Source: Paraburkholderia aromaticivorans (GTDB taxonomy: Bacteria; Pseudomonadota; Gammaproteobacteria; Burkholderiales; Burkholderiaceae). From it: DNA of 64,000 nt. Made by a program: the position numbers and the translations under genes. How positions within the stretch are numbered: position 1 is the first letter of the stretch; every line of letters starts with the position of its first letter. The notes beneath the pieces are model-generated. The model made no database searches. It worked only from the letters and a program-made list of their open reading frames with translations, and was not told where the DNA came from. This document shows positions 15,647 to 23,895 of the stretch, in pieces. The stretch lies in contig NZ_CP051516.1 of NCBI RefSeq assembly GCF_012689525.1, positions 2,294,001 through 2,358,000 on the forward strand, written 5' to 3'.

Positions 15647-15882
15647 GCCGCGCAAACCGTATTCGAGCTCGTTAGATCGACCCACGACATGCCCTGCTTC
15701 AGGCCATCGAGCACGGCCTCCTGCGGCGTGCTGAAGGTCCGGTCATGGGTGAATTCACGCACGACCACGCCGTCCGCCACGGCCACGCTCGTGCCGATCA
15801 GACAGCTGAATTCAGTGCCGCTTGCGCGTGCGCAAGCCGTCACCGTCCAGCCGTCGCCGTCCACCTTGCCTGACAGGTCCAT
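15643..15882 (-). CDS. Small conserved hypothetical protein (79 aa)
   Basis: The 79-residue protein opens MDLSGKVDGDGWTVTACARA and ends with EAVLDGLKQGMSWVDL, a beta-sheet-plus-helix layout like that of other small stress-block proteins. Function unknown. The start at 15882 has GAGG ten bases upstream; the longer frame extends into the ATPase remnant next door and is not believable as one protein. It lies between two decayed genes yet keeps an intact frame, which suggests it is still used. Confidence 0.6.
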   Translation of the reverse strand: MDLSGKVDGDGWTVTACARASGTEFSCLIGTSVAVADGVVVREFTHDRTFSTPQEAVLDGLKQGMSWVDLTSSNTVCAA

Positions 15883-15944
15883 GAATATTTGCCTCGCGCA
15901 GAGTGCGCTTTGCTCGTGTTCGACGCCCGTGATTGGCGCGCCGT

Positions 15945-16492
15945 CTAGCTGATCTTCAGACGCGCGAACACGGGAATTTGGGCGGCGGCGAGCACGAAAG
16001 CGACGACACCGGTCGCCGCCGACACGCCACCACTCAGCACCGGAGGCAGCGCCGTCGTCGCAATTCCGCCGACCGCCAAGGCCGCCGAGCGATAGCCTGA
16101 CGACATTGCCCTCGACCAGCCGCCGCCGGGATGATCGACCGTGTCCCATCGCGTAGTACAGAGGCGCTCATGGCGAGGCGCGACTTCAACGCGGCCAGCG
16201 TCGCCTGTGCCCGGCTCTCCTGCATTACGTCAGAACGGCATTGAATAGCAGCAGTCCGGCAACAATCCCTGCTTCGACGAAGCGCCCGAGCACGCCATAT
16301 CACGGCGGTGTCAGCCATCCACGGCACCGGCGCCCAGAATTTCTCAAGCACCATGCGCCACGTGCTCGCTGACGTGTCGGGAAGCGTGTTCGTGCCCGAC
16401 TCGGCACGCCTGCGGCGCGCTTCAGTGCTGCTCAGACTGGCCTTGATCGCCACATCCGGCCGCCTTGCCGATTCAACGATCGGCACGGGCAT
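15945..16492 (-). pseudogene. Plasma-membrane-type P-type H+-ATPase, degraded remnant
   Basis: Fragments of a P-type proton ATPase are spread over all three minus frames. The N-terminal cytoplasmic region reads SLSSTEARRRRAESGTNTLP, then VLEKFWAPVPWM. After a shift, GVLGRFVEAGIVAGLLLFNA appears in another frame, then QESRAQATLAALKSRLAMSA, then LVEGNVVRLSLGG. The C-terminal end (GVSAATGVVAFVLAAAQIPV and FARLKIS) is in the third frame, with a stop at 15945-15947. The phosphorylation and nucleotide-binding domains are absent. Intact enzymes have about 800 or more residues; only about 180 codons remain, so the gene has lost its centre and gained several frameshifts. Confidence 0.75.
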
Positions 16493-16557
16493 TACTGCAA
16501 CGTTGCACTCGCTCTCCTGTGTCGAAACAATCTGCGGCCGACACCCCCTTTGGATGA

Positions 16558-17157
16558 TCAGAGGGCCACAGCATGCCGGCTAAGTATCCGCGGATCGCCG
16601 ACTGGCAGAATCACGCGACCATGCACTTCGTTGATCACGTCGGCCGCGGACAGATAGAACGCAAGCGCCGCAGTGAGGAGCCCCATATAGCCGCCCGCCA
16701 TCCGCACCAGCCCTGAGCCAGTCCACTCTCCTCCGGCCAGCAGGCCGAATGTGATCCACAGCGCCAGAAAGATGAACTGCAGCGCGCGAGGCGACCGAAA
16801 AGTAGCCAGCCACATATAAAACGTGAAGACGCCCCAAAGAAACAGATACCAGCCGACGAACGCAGGCGGCACCTTGTCGTGTAAAAAGAGCACGAACAGT
16901 GCAAACGACCACCAGAACGCGCCATAACTCAGAAAGGCCGTCGCGCCAAAGGTATTGCCGCGCGGCAACTCCATCATGCCGGCGATGGCCTGCGCCGTGC
17001 CGCCATAGGCGAGCGCACAAGCGAGCACCAGTCCCATCGACTCGCCCGAAAACCAGCCGGCGTTGATCATGCTCAGTAGCCACGTCGTCAAGGCAAAGCC
17101 GGCAAGGCCCAGCGGCGCGGGATTCGCTAGTGTGGTTCGAATCGGTGCGCTGGCCAT
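16558..17157 (-). CDS. satP: Acetate/succinate transporter, GPR1/FUN34/SatP (YaaH) family
   Basis: This 199-residue inner-membrane protein has six predicted helices and the family signature NPAPLGLAGFALTT near the N-terminus, followed by GGTAQAIAGMMELPRGNTFG. Members carry acetate or succinate with protons. The start at 17157 has CAGGAG six bases upstream; a longer frame to 17436 overlaps the acs gene and is discarded. It is 58 bp downstream of acetyl-CoA synthetase on the same strand, so import and activation of acetate are probably coexpressed. Confidence 0.92.
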   Translation of the reverse strand: MASAPIRTTLANPAPLGLAGFALTTWLLSMINAGWFSGESMGLVLACALAYGGTAQAIAGMMELPRGNTFGATAFLSYGAFWWSFALFVLFLHDKVPPAFVGWYLFLWGVFTFYMWLATFRSPRALQFIFLALWITFGLLAGGEWTGSGLVRMAGGYMGLLTAALAFYLSAADVINEVHGRVILPVGDPRILSRHAVAL

Positions 17158-17215
17158 GGCCTGCTCCTGAAGAGTAAAACGTTCGTTCGGGCGATCTCGC
17201 GACTTTCGCGAGCTA

Positions 17216-19189
17216 TCACCCGAGCTGATCGAGAATCGCCGGATTTTCCAGCGTGGAAACGTCCTGAGTGATCTCTTCGCCCGCCGCAAGCGAGCGCAAC
17301 AAGCGGCGCATGATCTTCCCTGAACGGGTTTTCGGCAGATTCTCGCCGAAGCGGATTTCCTTGGGCTTTGCGATCGGCCCGATCTCCTTGCCGACCCAAT
17401 TGCGCAGCTCATGCGCGATTCTGATCGCCACGTCACCGGTAGGCCGCTCGCCCTTCAACACCACGAACGCGATGACGACTTCGCCGGTCGTATCGTCAGC
17501 GCGCCCGACAACAGCGGCCTCCGCAACCAGCGGATTGGCGACCAGTGCCGACTCGATCTCCATGGTGCCGAGCCGGTGGCCCGATACGTTGAGCACGTCG
17601 TCGATCCGGCCGGTAATCGTGAAGTAGCCCGTGTCTTCGTCACGCACCGCCCCGTCACCCGCGAGATACAGCTTGCCGCCGAGTTCTTCAGGAAAGTAGC
17701 TCATCCTGTAGCGGTCCGGATCGCCCCATACGTTGCGCAGCATCGAAGGCCATGGACGTTTGACGACGAGGATGCCGCCCTGCCCGTTCGGCACGTCGCG
17801 CCCGGTCTCATCGACCACGGCAGCCATGATGCCCGGCAACGGCAGCGTGCACGAACCCGGCACGAGCGGCGTGGCGCCCGGCATCGGCGCGATCATGTGA
17901 CCGCCCGTTTCGGTTTGCCACCAGGTGTCGATAACAGGGCAATGGCTGTGACCGACGTGCTCATAGAACCACGTCCACGCAGCCGGGTTGATCGGCTCGC
18001 CGACCGTGCCGAGCAGACGCAGCGTCGAGAGGTCGAAACGGTCCGGATGAACCTTCGGATCGGATTCGGCCAGCTTGATCAGCGAGCGGATGGCGGTCGG
18101 TGCGGTGTAGAACACCGTCACCCGGTGTTTCGCGATCATCTCCCAGAAACGGCCGGCGTTCGGCCACGTCGGCACGCCCTCGAACACGACCTGGGTTGCG
18201 CCGATTGCCATCGGACCATACGCAATATAGCTATGACCGGTAATCCAGCCGATGTCGGCGGTACACCAGAACACGTCGCTTCGCTTTGCGTCGAAAGTCC
18301 ACTTCATGGTCTGCGCGGCCCACATCAGGAAGCCCCCCGTGCTGTGCTGCACGCCCTTCGGCACGCCGGTCGAACCGGACGTGTACAGGATGAAGAGCGG
18401 ATGCTCCGCGCCCACCCATTCCGGCTCGCAAACGTCGCCTTCGGCTTGCGTGAGTTCATGCATCCACAGGTCGCGCCCTGCGTGCCACGTGACCTTGCCG
18501 CCCGTGCGCCGATAGACGATCACGCTCTTCACCGCGTCGCAGCCGCCCATCGCGAGGGCTTCATCCGCAATGTTCTTCAGAGGCAACGCCTTGCCGCCGC
18601 GCATCTGCTCATCGCAGGTGACGAGCGCAATCGCACCCACATTGACAATCCGCTCATTGAGCGACTTCGACGAAAAGCCGCCGAACACGACTGAATGGGT
18701 CGCGCCGATCCGGGCGCAAGCCTGCATGGCTACGATGCCTTCGATCGACATCGGCATATAGATCACCACGCGGTCGCCTTTTTTCACACCGCGGGTTCGC
18801 AGCGCGTTAGCAAAGCGGCTCACCCGTTCGAGCAACGCGCGATAGGTGACATGCGTGACGGTACCGTCGTCGGCTTCGAAAATCACGGCGACATGGTCCC
18901 CGTTACCCGCTTCGACATGGCGGTCGAGGCAGTTGTACGAGGCATTCAGGGTCCCGTCTTTAAACCATGTGTAGAACGGCGCGTGGGATTCATCGAGAAT
19001 CGAAGAAAACGGCGTTTTCCATTGCAGCGTTTCGCGTGCGAGACGGGCCCAGAATCCGGTGTAATCGCGCTCTGCCTCGGCAACCAGCGCGCGATAGGCA
19101 TCCATGCCGGATATCGCGGCGTACGCCGCCACGCTGGGGTGTGGGAGGAATGACTGGGGTTCCTCCAGAATCGAATCGGTAGTTGACAT
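17216..19189 (-). CDS. acs: Acetyl-CoA synthetase
   Basis: This full-length 657-residue AMP-forming enzyme makes acetyl-CoA from acetate, ATP and CoA. Key motifs are the P-loop-like [16 protein letters not shown], the adenylate-binding [10 protein letters not shown], and the C-terminal [15 protein letters not shown]. The conserved lysine in that last motif is, in known enzymes, reversibly acetylated. The ATG at 19189 follows GAGGAAGACGTG; a GTG one codon upstream is less likely. The gene leads a two-gene acetate operon with satP. Palindrome copy E lies 194 bp upstream. Confidence 0.96.
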   Translation of the reverse strand: MSTTDSILEEPQSFLPHPSVAAYAAISGMDAYRALVAEAERDYTGFWARLARETLQWKTPFSSILDESHAPFYTWFKDGTLNASYNCLDRHVEAGNGDHVAVIFEADDGTVTHVTYRALLERVSRFANALRTRGVKKGDRVVIYMPMSIEGIVAMQACARIGATHSVVFGGFSSKSLNERIVNVGAIALVTCDEQMRGGKALPLKNIADEALAMGGCDAVKSVIVYRRTGGKVTWHAGRDLWMHELTQAEGDVCEPEWVGAEHPLFILYTSGSTGVPKGVQHSTGGFLMWAAQTMKWTFDAKRSDVFWCTADIGWITGHSYIAYGPMAIGATQVVFEGVPTWPNAGRFWEMIAKHRVTVFYTAPTAIRSLIKLAESDPKVHPDRFDLSTLRLLGTVGEPINPAAWTWFYEHVGHSHCPVIDTWWQTETGGHMIAPMPGATPLVPGSCTLPLPGIMAAVVDETGRDVPNGQGGILVVKRPWPSMLRNVWGDPDRYRMSYFPEELGGKLYLAGDGAVRDEDTGYFTITGRIDDVLNVSGHRLGTMEIESALVANPLVAEAAVVGRADDTTGEVVIAFVVLKGERPTGDVAIRIAHELRNWVGKEIGPIAKPKEIRFGENLPKTRSGKIMRRLLRSLAAGEEITQDVSTLENPAILDQLG

Positions 19190-19382
19190 CACGTCTTCCT
19201 CGCACGCTCTTACGCGTGCTTGAGCAATGCTTTCCGGCGAGCCATTGCGCCATTGCAGCGCAAGTCACCGGGCAAGGCAAAGTAGATCGGTCACGGAGAT
19301 CGTGACTCGATAAATTGCTTCGTTTCCTGTCGTTGCGTTACGCCAGGACCTTGCAATGACGGTGCTCGTGCAGTGAGCGGAA

Positions 19383-19402
19383 GTCGGTACGGTGGCGTAC
19401 CG
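19383..19402. promoter_or_regulatory. Regional palindrome, copy E
   Basis: GTCGGTACGGTGGCGTACCG keeps both arms (CGGTACG and CGTACCG). It lies 194 bp upstream of acs, and the desaturase gene ends on its other side, so acs-satP is its only plausible target. The intergenic region of 290 bp otherwise shows only AT-richer promoter-like sequence near 19305-19325. Confidence 0.7.
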
Positions 19403-19479
19403 GTTCGGGGAATCCGCTTCTGATCACCGTCATATCCGCATTTAAATGCGCGTATCCGGAAATGGTCTAATCCCTGGCA

Positions 19480-20676
19480 TCAGCCGTAATGACGAAGACG
19501 TAGCGAAAATTGTCTCAGGGCGTCGATGCGACTTTGTTCCGCACGACGGCACCAGTCCTGCAACTGGCAGAGCAGTTGTTCACGGGAGAGATTCGAGCGC
19601 TCCCAGATTGCCGACAGGTCCTCGCGTAATTCCGCGTAGATACGAAGCGTCGGCGCATTGTCGTATAGCCCCGTGGGCACCGGTTGACACGCCTTGGCTT
19701 GTCCTGCGTGCCCGTCACGAAACCAGCGTCTCACGCCGCGCATAAGCAGGGCTTTCTCCCGGCGACTAGTGTGTTTGACATGCGCCAGTTCCTGTCGGTA
19801 GGCGCGCTCAGCTGTTCGCGCATAGCTCGCCATCACCTCGAAGCGGTTTCGAAGTACGGCTTGCAGCGTATCGTCGTCGATCTCCGCTTTGGCTTTGACC
19901 AGATACGGCCTCGGCGCCACTTTCCTGACCGTGGCCAGCCCAAGCGCGGCAAGGACGCAAATGTACATCCAGCCCATGTCGAACTCGTACCATCTGTTCG
20001 ACAATTTTGCGGATGTCGCATACGCGTGGTGATTGTTGTGAAGTTCTTCGCCGCCGATCAGGATACCGATGGGGATCACATTCGTGCTCGCATCAGGAGT
20101 ACCGAAGTTGCGGTAACCCCAGAAATGACCCAGCCCGTTGACTACCCCGCCAGCCCAGAAAGGAATCCACATCATCTGGATGGCCCACACCGACACGCCG
20201 ACGACGCCAAACAGTGCGACATCAACCACGATCAGCAGGCTGACGCCGAGGTTCGGATACTTCGCATAGACGTTGCGCTCCACCCAGTCGACCGGTGTGC
20301 TGTGGCCGAACCGGCGAAGTGTTTCCTCGTTCTTCACTTCTGAGCGATAGAGTTCCGCACCGCCAAGCAGTACCGTCCAGATGCCCCGGATCTGTGGACT
20401 GTGAGGATCCTCTTGCGTCTCGCACTTCGCGTGGTGCTTGCGGTGGACCGCAGCCCACGTGCCCGTCACCATGCCGGTCGTCATCCACAGCCAGAAGCGG
20501 AAAAAATGGCTGACGAGAGGATGCAGGTCGAGCGCGCGGTGAGCCTGGCACCGGTGCAGGTAGACCGTCACGCTGATAATCGTGACATGCGTCGAAATCA
20601 GCGTAGCTAACAGGATCTGCCACCCAGAAAGGGCAAGCAGACCGTCCGAGAGAAACGCGAGTGAGGTACTGAACAA
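19480..20676 (-). CDS. Membrane acyl-CoA/fatty acid desaturase
   Basis: This 398-residue integral membrane di-iron desaturase has the three histidine boxes HRCQAH (about residue 42), HRKHH (about 78) and HNNHH (about 213). Long hydrophobic helices lie between them, as in stearoyl-CoA/acyl-lipid delta-9 desaturases. Introducing a double bond needs O2 and an electron donor and changes membrane fluidity. The last 130 residues form a charged, helical extension (NRFEVMASYARTAERAYRQE) not needed for the catalytic core. Palindrome copy F lies 109 bp upstream, so membrane remodelling may be part of the regulon. Confidence 0.92.
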   Translation of the reverse strand: MFSTSLAFLSDGLLALSGWQILLATLISTHVTIISVTVYLHRCQAHRALDLHPLVSHFFRFWLWMTTGMVTGTWAAVHRKHHAKCETQEDPHSPQIRGIWTVLLGGAELYRSEVKNEETLRRFGHSTPVDWVERNVYAKYPNLGVSLLIVVDVALFGVVGVSVWAIQMMWIPFWAGGVVNGLGHFWGYRNFGTPDASTNVIPIGILIGGEELHNNHHAYATSAKLSNRWYEFDMGWMYICVLAALGLATVRKVAPRPYLVKAKAEIDDDTLQAVLRNRFEVMASYARTAERAYRQELAHVKHTSRREKALLMRGVRRWFRDGHAGQAKACQPVPTGLYDNAPTLRIYAELREDLSAIWERSNLSREQLLCQLQDWCRRAEQSRIDALRQFSLRLRHYG

Positions 20677-20784
20677 GTTGCCCCTCTTTCTACAACAACG
20701 TAGTGCCGAACTGAACGCCTCGCTACCGATCAGTCATATTGCACAGCGTGCGAGACCTTCAGGATCCCTGAATCCGTATGAGAC

Positions 20785-20804
20785 GTCGGTACGGTGCCGC
20801 ACCG
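20785..20804. promoter_or_regulatory. Regional palindrome, copy F
   Basis: GTCGGTACGGTGCCGCACCG matches the consensus except for one base in the second arm. It lies 109 bp upstream of the desaturase start. No copy was seen beyond this point in the window, so it marks the right end of the putative regulon. Confidence 0.65.
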
Positions 20805-20818
20805 GTTGCGAACACTTC

Positions 20819-21027
20819 ATGACAGTTCACACGATGGGTGCCGCGAAGCTTCAACAGCTCGGCAGCGTCGTTGCGGCGGAAGTGGAGATTCTCGCGTGCA
20901 TGCGAGCGAAGCGTTCATCAAGGGCGGCAATCATACCGATGCCGAAAAGTGGTCGCCGCTCATCTACACCTTCCGGCATTATTTCCGGCTAGCGGAGCAT
21001 GAGCTGGGCAAGACATTCCGGGCTTAG
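20819..21027 (+). pseudogene. Small hypothetical gene with a probable frameshift
   Basis: From the ATG at 20819 one frame gives a helical start (MGAAKLQQLGSVVAAEVEIL). About 30 codons in, near 20905, the coding character moves to another frame and continues ASEAFIKGGNHTDAEKW, then FRHYFRLAEHELGKTF, ending at the TAG at 21025-21027. The two pieces make one plausible 70-residue helical protein. A sequencing error or genuine decay would explain it. No family was recognised. Confidence 0.35.
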
Positions 21028-21042
21028 CGAAGGTTGCCGCAT

Positions 21043-21825
21043 TCACTGGCCGTAAACGTCAAAGTCGAAATACTTTTTCGCAATCCTGTCGTATGTGCCG
21101 TCCGCGCGCGTGTCGGCGATCGCCTTGTCGATCTTCGCCTTCAGGTCGGTGTCTTCCTTGCGCAAACCGATCGCGGTGCCGCTGCCGAGCGTCTTCGCAT
21201 CGTAAAGCGCATTGCCGGCAAACGCAAAATCCTTGCCTCGTGCCGTCCGCAGGAAACCGACGTCAGCTTGCACGGCGTTCTGCAGCGATGCATCGATGCG
21301 CTCAGCAATCAGGTCCGAGTAAACGAGATCCTGATCCTGGTAAGCCACGATCACCGCACCGGCCGGCTCCCAGTACGTCTTCGCATAGGTTTCCTGGATC
21401 GAGCCCTGCTCTACGCCGATTCGCTTGCCCTTCAGCGCTTCCGGCGTTGGCGTGATCGTCGAGCCCTTCTTCGCGACGAGGCGTGTCGGGATACGGAATA
21501 CCTTGGAAGAAAATGCGATCTGCGCCTGACGCGCCGGCGTCATCGACATGGTCGATAGCACGCCGTCGAACTTGCGCCCCTTCAGCGCGGGAATCATTCC
21601 GTCGAACGCGTTTTCGACCCACACGCATTTTGCGTTCAGGCGGCGGCAGATTTCATTGCCCAGGTCAATGTCGAAGCCGACGAGCTTGCCGTCGGCAGAT
21701 TTCGATTCGAATGGCGGATAGCTCGCGTCGACACCGAACCGCACGGTCGACCATTCCTTCGCGATCGCGCTGCCAGATGAGATAGCCAGCAGCGCAATGG
21801 TCAGGCTTGCAAGCAGGGATTTCAT
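21043..21825 (-). CDS. Basic amino-acid ABC transporter substrate-binding protein
   Basis: This 260-residue periplasmic family 3 solute-binding protein has a Sec signal peptide (SLTIALLAISSGSAIA, cleavage near residue 22). The mature domain has the family features of Lys/Arg/Orn binding proteins: FGVDASYPPFESKSADGKLV, then GFDIDLGNEICRR, VWVENAFDGMIPALKGRKFD and KGKRIGVEQGSIQE. No permease or ATPase gene adjoins it, so it is an orphan receptor component. AAGGAG lies seven bases before the ATG at 21825. A close relative sits at 60095. Confidence 0.92.
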   Translation of the reverse strand: MKSLLASLTIALLAISSGSAIAKEWSTVRFGVDASYPPFESKSADGKLVGFDIDLGNEICRRLNAKCVWVENAFDGMIPALKGRKFDGVLSTMSMTPARQAQIAFSSKVFRIPTRLVAKKGSTITPTPEALKGKRIGVEQGSIQETYAKTYWEPAGAVIVAYQDQDLVYSDLIAERIDASLQNAVQADVGFLRTARGKDFAFAGNALYDAKTLGSGTAIGLRKEDTDLKAKIDKAIADTRADGTYDRIAKKYFDFDVYGQ

Positions 21826-22169
21826 GTTTCTCCTTTCATGACTTTTTAAACGAATGAGCGGCGGGCCCCGCTGTCGGAACCGCATCCGGCGCGCAGCGCC
21901 CGCCATTCGACCGTAATTCGTCCGGTCTTACCAATTCATTAAAAAAATCAACTCATGCATACGGCGCATGTCAACGCGCCGCCGGCCGCGTCCGGGTGCC
22001 TGGCGCGCCAGTTCATTCCGTGACGAGATGAGCGGACGTCGAGCTGAAGCAAAGCTTGCGGAGTGGCAGGCCGCCTCCTCGTGAGTTCGATTGACAGGTG
22101 CGCTCGCAGGTATAGAAGCGTTATTTACGTGGCCGCCGCCAGGCATTTGGGTAACGGTATAGGGAATCG
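21826..22169. other. Intergenic, no gene seen
   Basis: This 344 bp stretch lies between the start of the binding-protein gene and the stop of the histidine kinase gene, both on the minus strand. The AT-rich patch at about 21930-21950 (ACCAATTCATTAAAAAAATC) may belong to the binding-protein promoter. No RNA gene, operator copy or convincing small ORF was recognised. Confidence 0.5.
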
Positions 22170-23291
22170 CTACCTGGTGCGCGGCAGTCGTACGGCGAAC
22201 GCCGTTTCGCCCTTTCCGGAGTGCACTTCGATCTCGCCACCGTGAGCCTTCGCAATTTCGCGCACGATATACAGTCCGAGGCCGAGGTGGCTGTCCTCCT
22301 CGTAGCCTTCCTCGGGACCCACGCCGCGCTTCAGAGGCTCAAAAATCTGTTCCATGGCCAACGGCTCAATTGAAGTACCGCTATTCGCGACAACGATACG
22401 AACTTCCGCCTCCTCGCCCGTCACAGTGATCCGCACCGGTGTGTTCGGCGCGCCGTACTTGACGGCGTTCAGCACAAGATTGCCGAGCAATTGCTGCAGA
22501 CGCTGGCCGTCCCAAACACCGTCAGACTGGCCCCGCATCTCCAGATCGAACTGGCGATCAGGATGTATCGTACGAAGCTGGTCCAGTTCGTCGCGAAATA
22601 CGGTCGCAAGGTCAATGTGGGTCGGAACGATGTTGATACCCAGACCTAGCTTCGCCCGGTTGAAATCACACAGATCGTCCAGCAGCGCCTGCATGCGGGC
22701 GCCGCTTCTGATCAGGCGGCTTGCAGCACTCGCCACAGGCTCTCCGGCGTTCAACGCGGCGAGATACGAAGCTGTCATCTGGATGGTCTGAAGCGGGCTG
22801 CGCATGTCGTGCCCGAGCATCCCAAGCAACAGGTTGCGAGCCTGCTCCACTTGCGCGCTAAAAAAGCTGACCGATTCGGCGAGTGCCTGATCGATTGCTT
22901 CGTTGAAGCGAATGACGTCGTCCATCATCCGTTCCTCGCCCGGGCATCGGTCCATCCATAGACGAAGAACGCTGGCGCGCAGAGCGCGGTATTCGGCCGT
23001 CAGTTGCCTGATGTCGAAACCGCTTCGTGCTCGAAGAATGGCGTGCGTTTGTGCCGCCGTCTCAGGGGCATCGATCATCGGGGGCGCGCGCCCCTTTGAT
23101 TTTTCAAGCTGTGCTTCCCTCGTCTGGGCTGCCGACAGATCCTTCGCCACTGCCTCGAGGATCTCTTGCGCGTGGTCGCGTAAAGCCGGGGATTGCATGT
23201 TCGCGGCGGCTGGCAACAGGGTGCCGGCGAACGCCTCCCATTGCGCCAGGATCGCCTCCATGTTCCGCAAGATGAAGTCAGCCAGTCGCAT
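22170..23291 (-). CDS. Sensor histidine kinase with RsbRD-like N-terminal helical domain
   Basis: This 373-residue soluble kinase has an N-terminal all-helical segment of about 140 residues (MRLADFILRNMEAILAQWEA at its start). It resembles the RsbRD N-terminal domain of stress sensors. The phospho-acceptor region is MLGHDMRSPLQTIQMTASYL, and the HATPase domain has LLGNLVLNAVKYGAPNTP and HLGLGLYIVREIAKAHGG. No membrane helix is present. The start at 23291 follows GAGGCGGAC; an in-frame ATG at 23333 is possible. It is divergent from a stand-alone receiver gene 133 bp away, its likely partner. Confidence 0.88.
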   Translation of the reverse strand: MRLADFILRNMEAILAQWEAFAGTLLPAAANMQSPALRDHAQEILEAVAKDLSAAQTREAQLEKSKGRAPPMIDAPETAAQTHAILRARSGFDIRQLTAEYRALRASVLRLWMDRCPGEERMMDDVIRFNEAIDQALAESVSFFSAQVEQARNLLLGMLGHDMRSPLQTIQMTASYLAALNAGEPVASAASRLIRSGARMQALLDDLCDFNRAKLGLGINIVPTHIDLATVFRDELDQLRTIHPDRQFDLEMRGQSDGVWDGQRLQQLLGNLVLNAVKYGAPNTPVRITVTGEEAEVRIVVANSGTSIEPLAMEQIFEPLKRGVGPEEGYEEDSHLGLGLYIVREIAKAHGGEIEVHSGKGETAFAVRLPRTR

Positions 23292-23424
23292 GTCCGCCTC
23301 GAATGGTGGCAATAACCTTTGAACTGCATACATACGCCACGCCCATGTTACGCGGAAATCTGCCGTGCGAGCCGGCCGGGTCCGCCAATTGCGTTCATCC
23401 GCTATACAGTCCGGAGAAACGGCG

Positions 23425-23841
23425 ATGAAGCTTGTCCGCTCTCACCATTTACTCATTGCAGACGACGACCCTGATCTGCTCGCCGCATACGTCCAGTATT
23501 TCGAGCTTCACGGCTACGAAATTCGAGCCACTCGAGACGGAGTCGATGCGTTATCCGAGTACGGCCGGTGGCTTCCCGCAGTGGTCATTCTTGACATTCA
23601 GATGCCTCGACTCGACGGTCGAGAGGTGGCCAGAAAAATCCGGGGTCTCAGGGGCAAGCCCGTACCCTTGCTTATCGCGGTGTCCGGGTTGTCATCGCAG
23701 TCCGAAAGGGCCGTATCGCTCAGGTCCGGTTTCGATCACCATTTCGCCAAACCGGCCCGGCTTCCAGTCATTCTTTCCGCGATTGCTTTCCGCTCACGTA
23801 CCCGCGACCCGGACATCGCCCAGGTTCAGAGCCGTGGTTGA
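23425..23841 (+). CDS. Stand-alone response regulator receiver
   Basis: This 138-residue CheY-like receiver has no output domain. It shows the acidic pocket (LIADDDPDLLAAY), the phospho-acceptor Asp in VVILDIQMPRLDGREVA, a Ser/Thr switch (AVSGLSS) and the conserved Lys in HHFAKPARLP. It is divergent from the histidine kinase at 22170, suggesting a split two-component pair whose output works through protein contact or a phosphorelay. GGAG lies nine bases before the ATG at 23425; the longer frame from 23365 is unlikely. Confidence 0.88.
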   Translation: MKLVRSHHLLIADDDPDLLAAYVQYFELHGYEIRATRDGVDALSEYGRWLPAVVILDIQMPRLDGREVARKIRGLRGKPVPLLIAVSGLSSQSERAVSLRSGFDHHFAKPARLPVILSAIAFRSRTRDPDIAQVQSRG

Positions 23842-23895
23842 CCGTCCGTGTTTGGGAGTGTTCGGGAGCACGCGCACGCCGGCAACCCGGCAGAT

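Noticed and set aside
17411..18694. A 427-codon open frame antisense to acs
   Set aside because: Same reason: it mirrors codon positions of a well-supported enzyme and shows no domain or ribosome site.
19189..19383. Possible sigma54 promoter between palindrome E and acs (GAGCACC-N4-TTGCA on the minus strand)
   Set aside because: The essential GG of the -24 element is missing, and no matching element was found at the gadB, adh or desaturase promoters.
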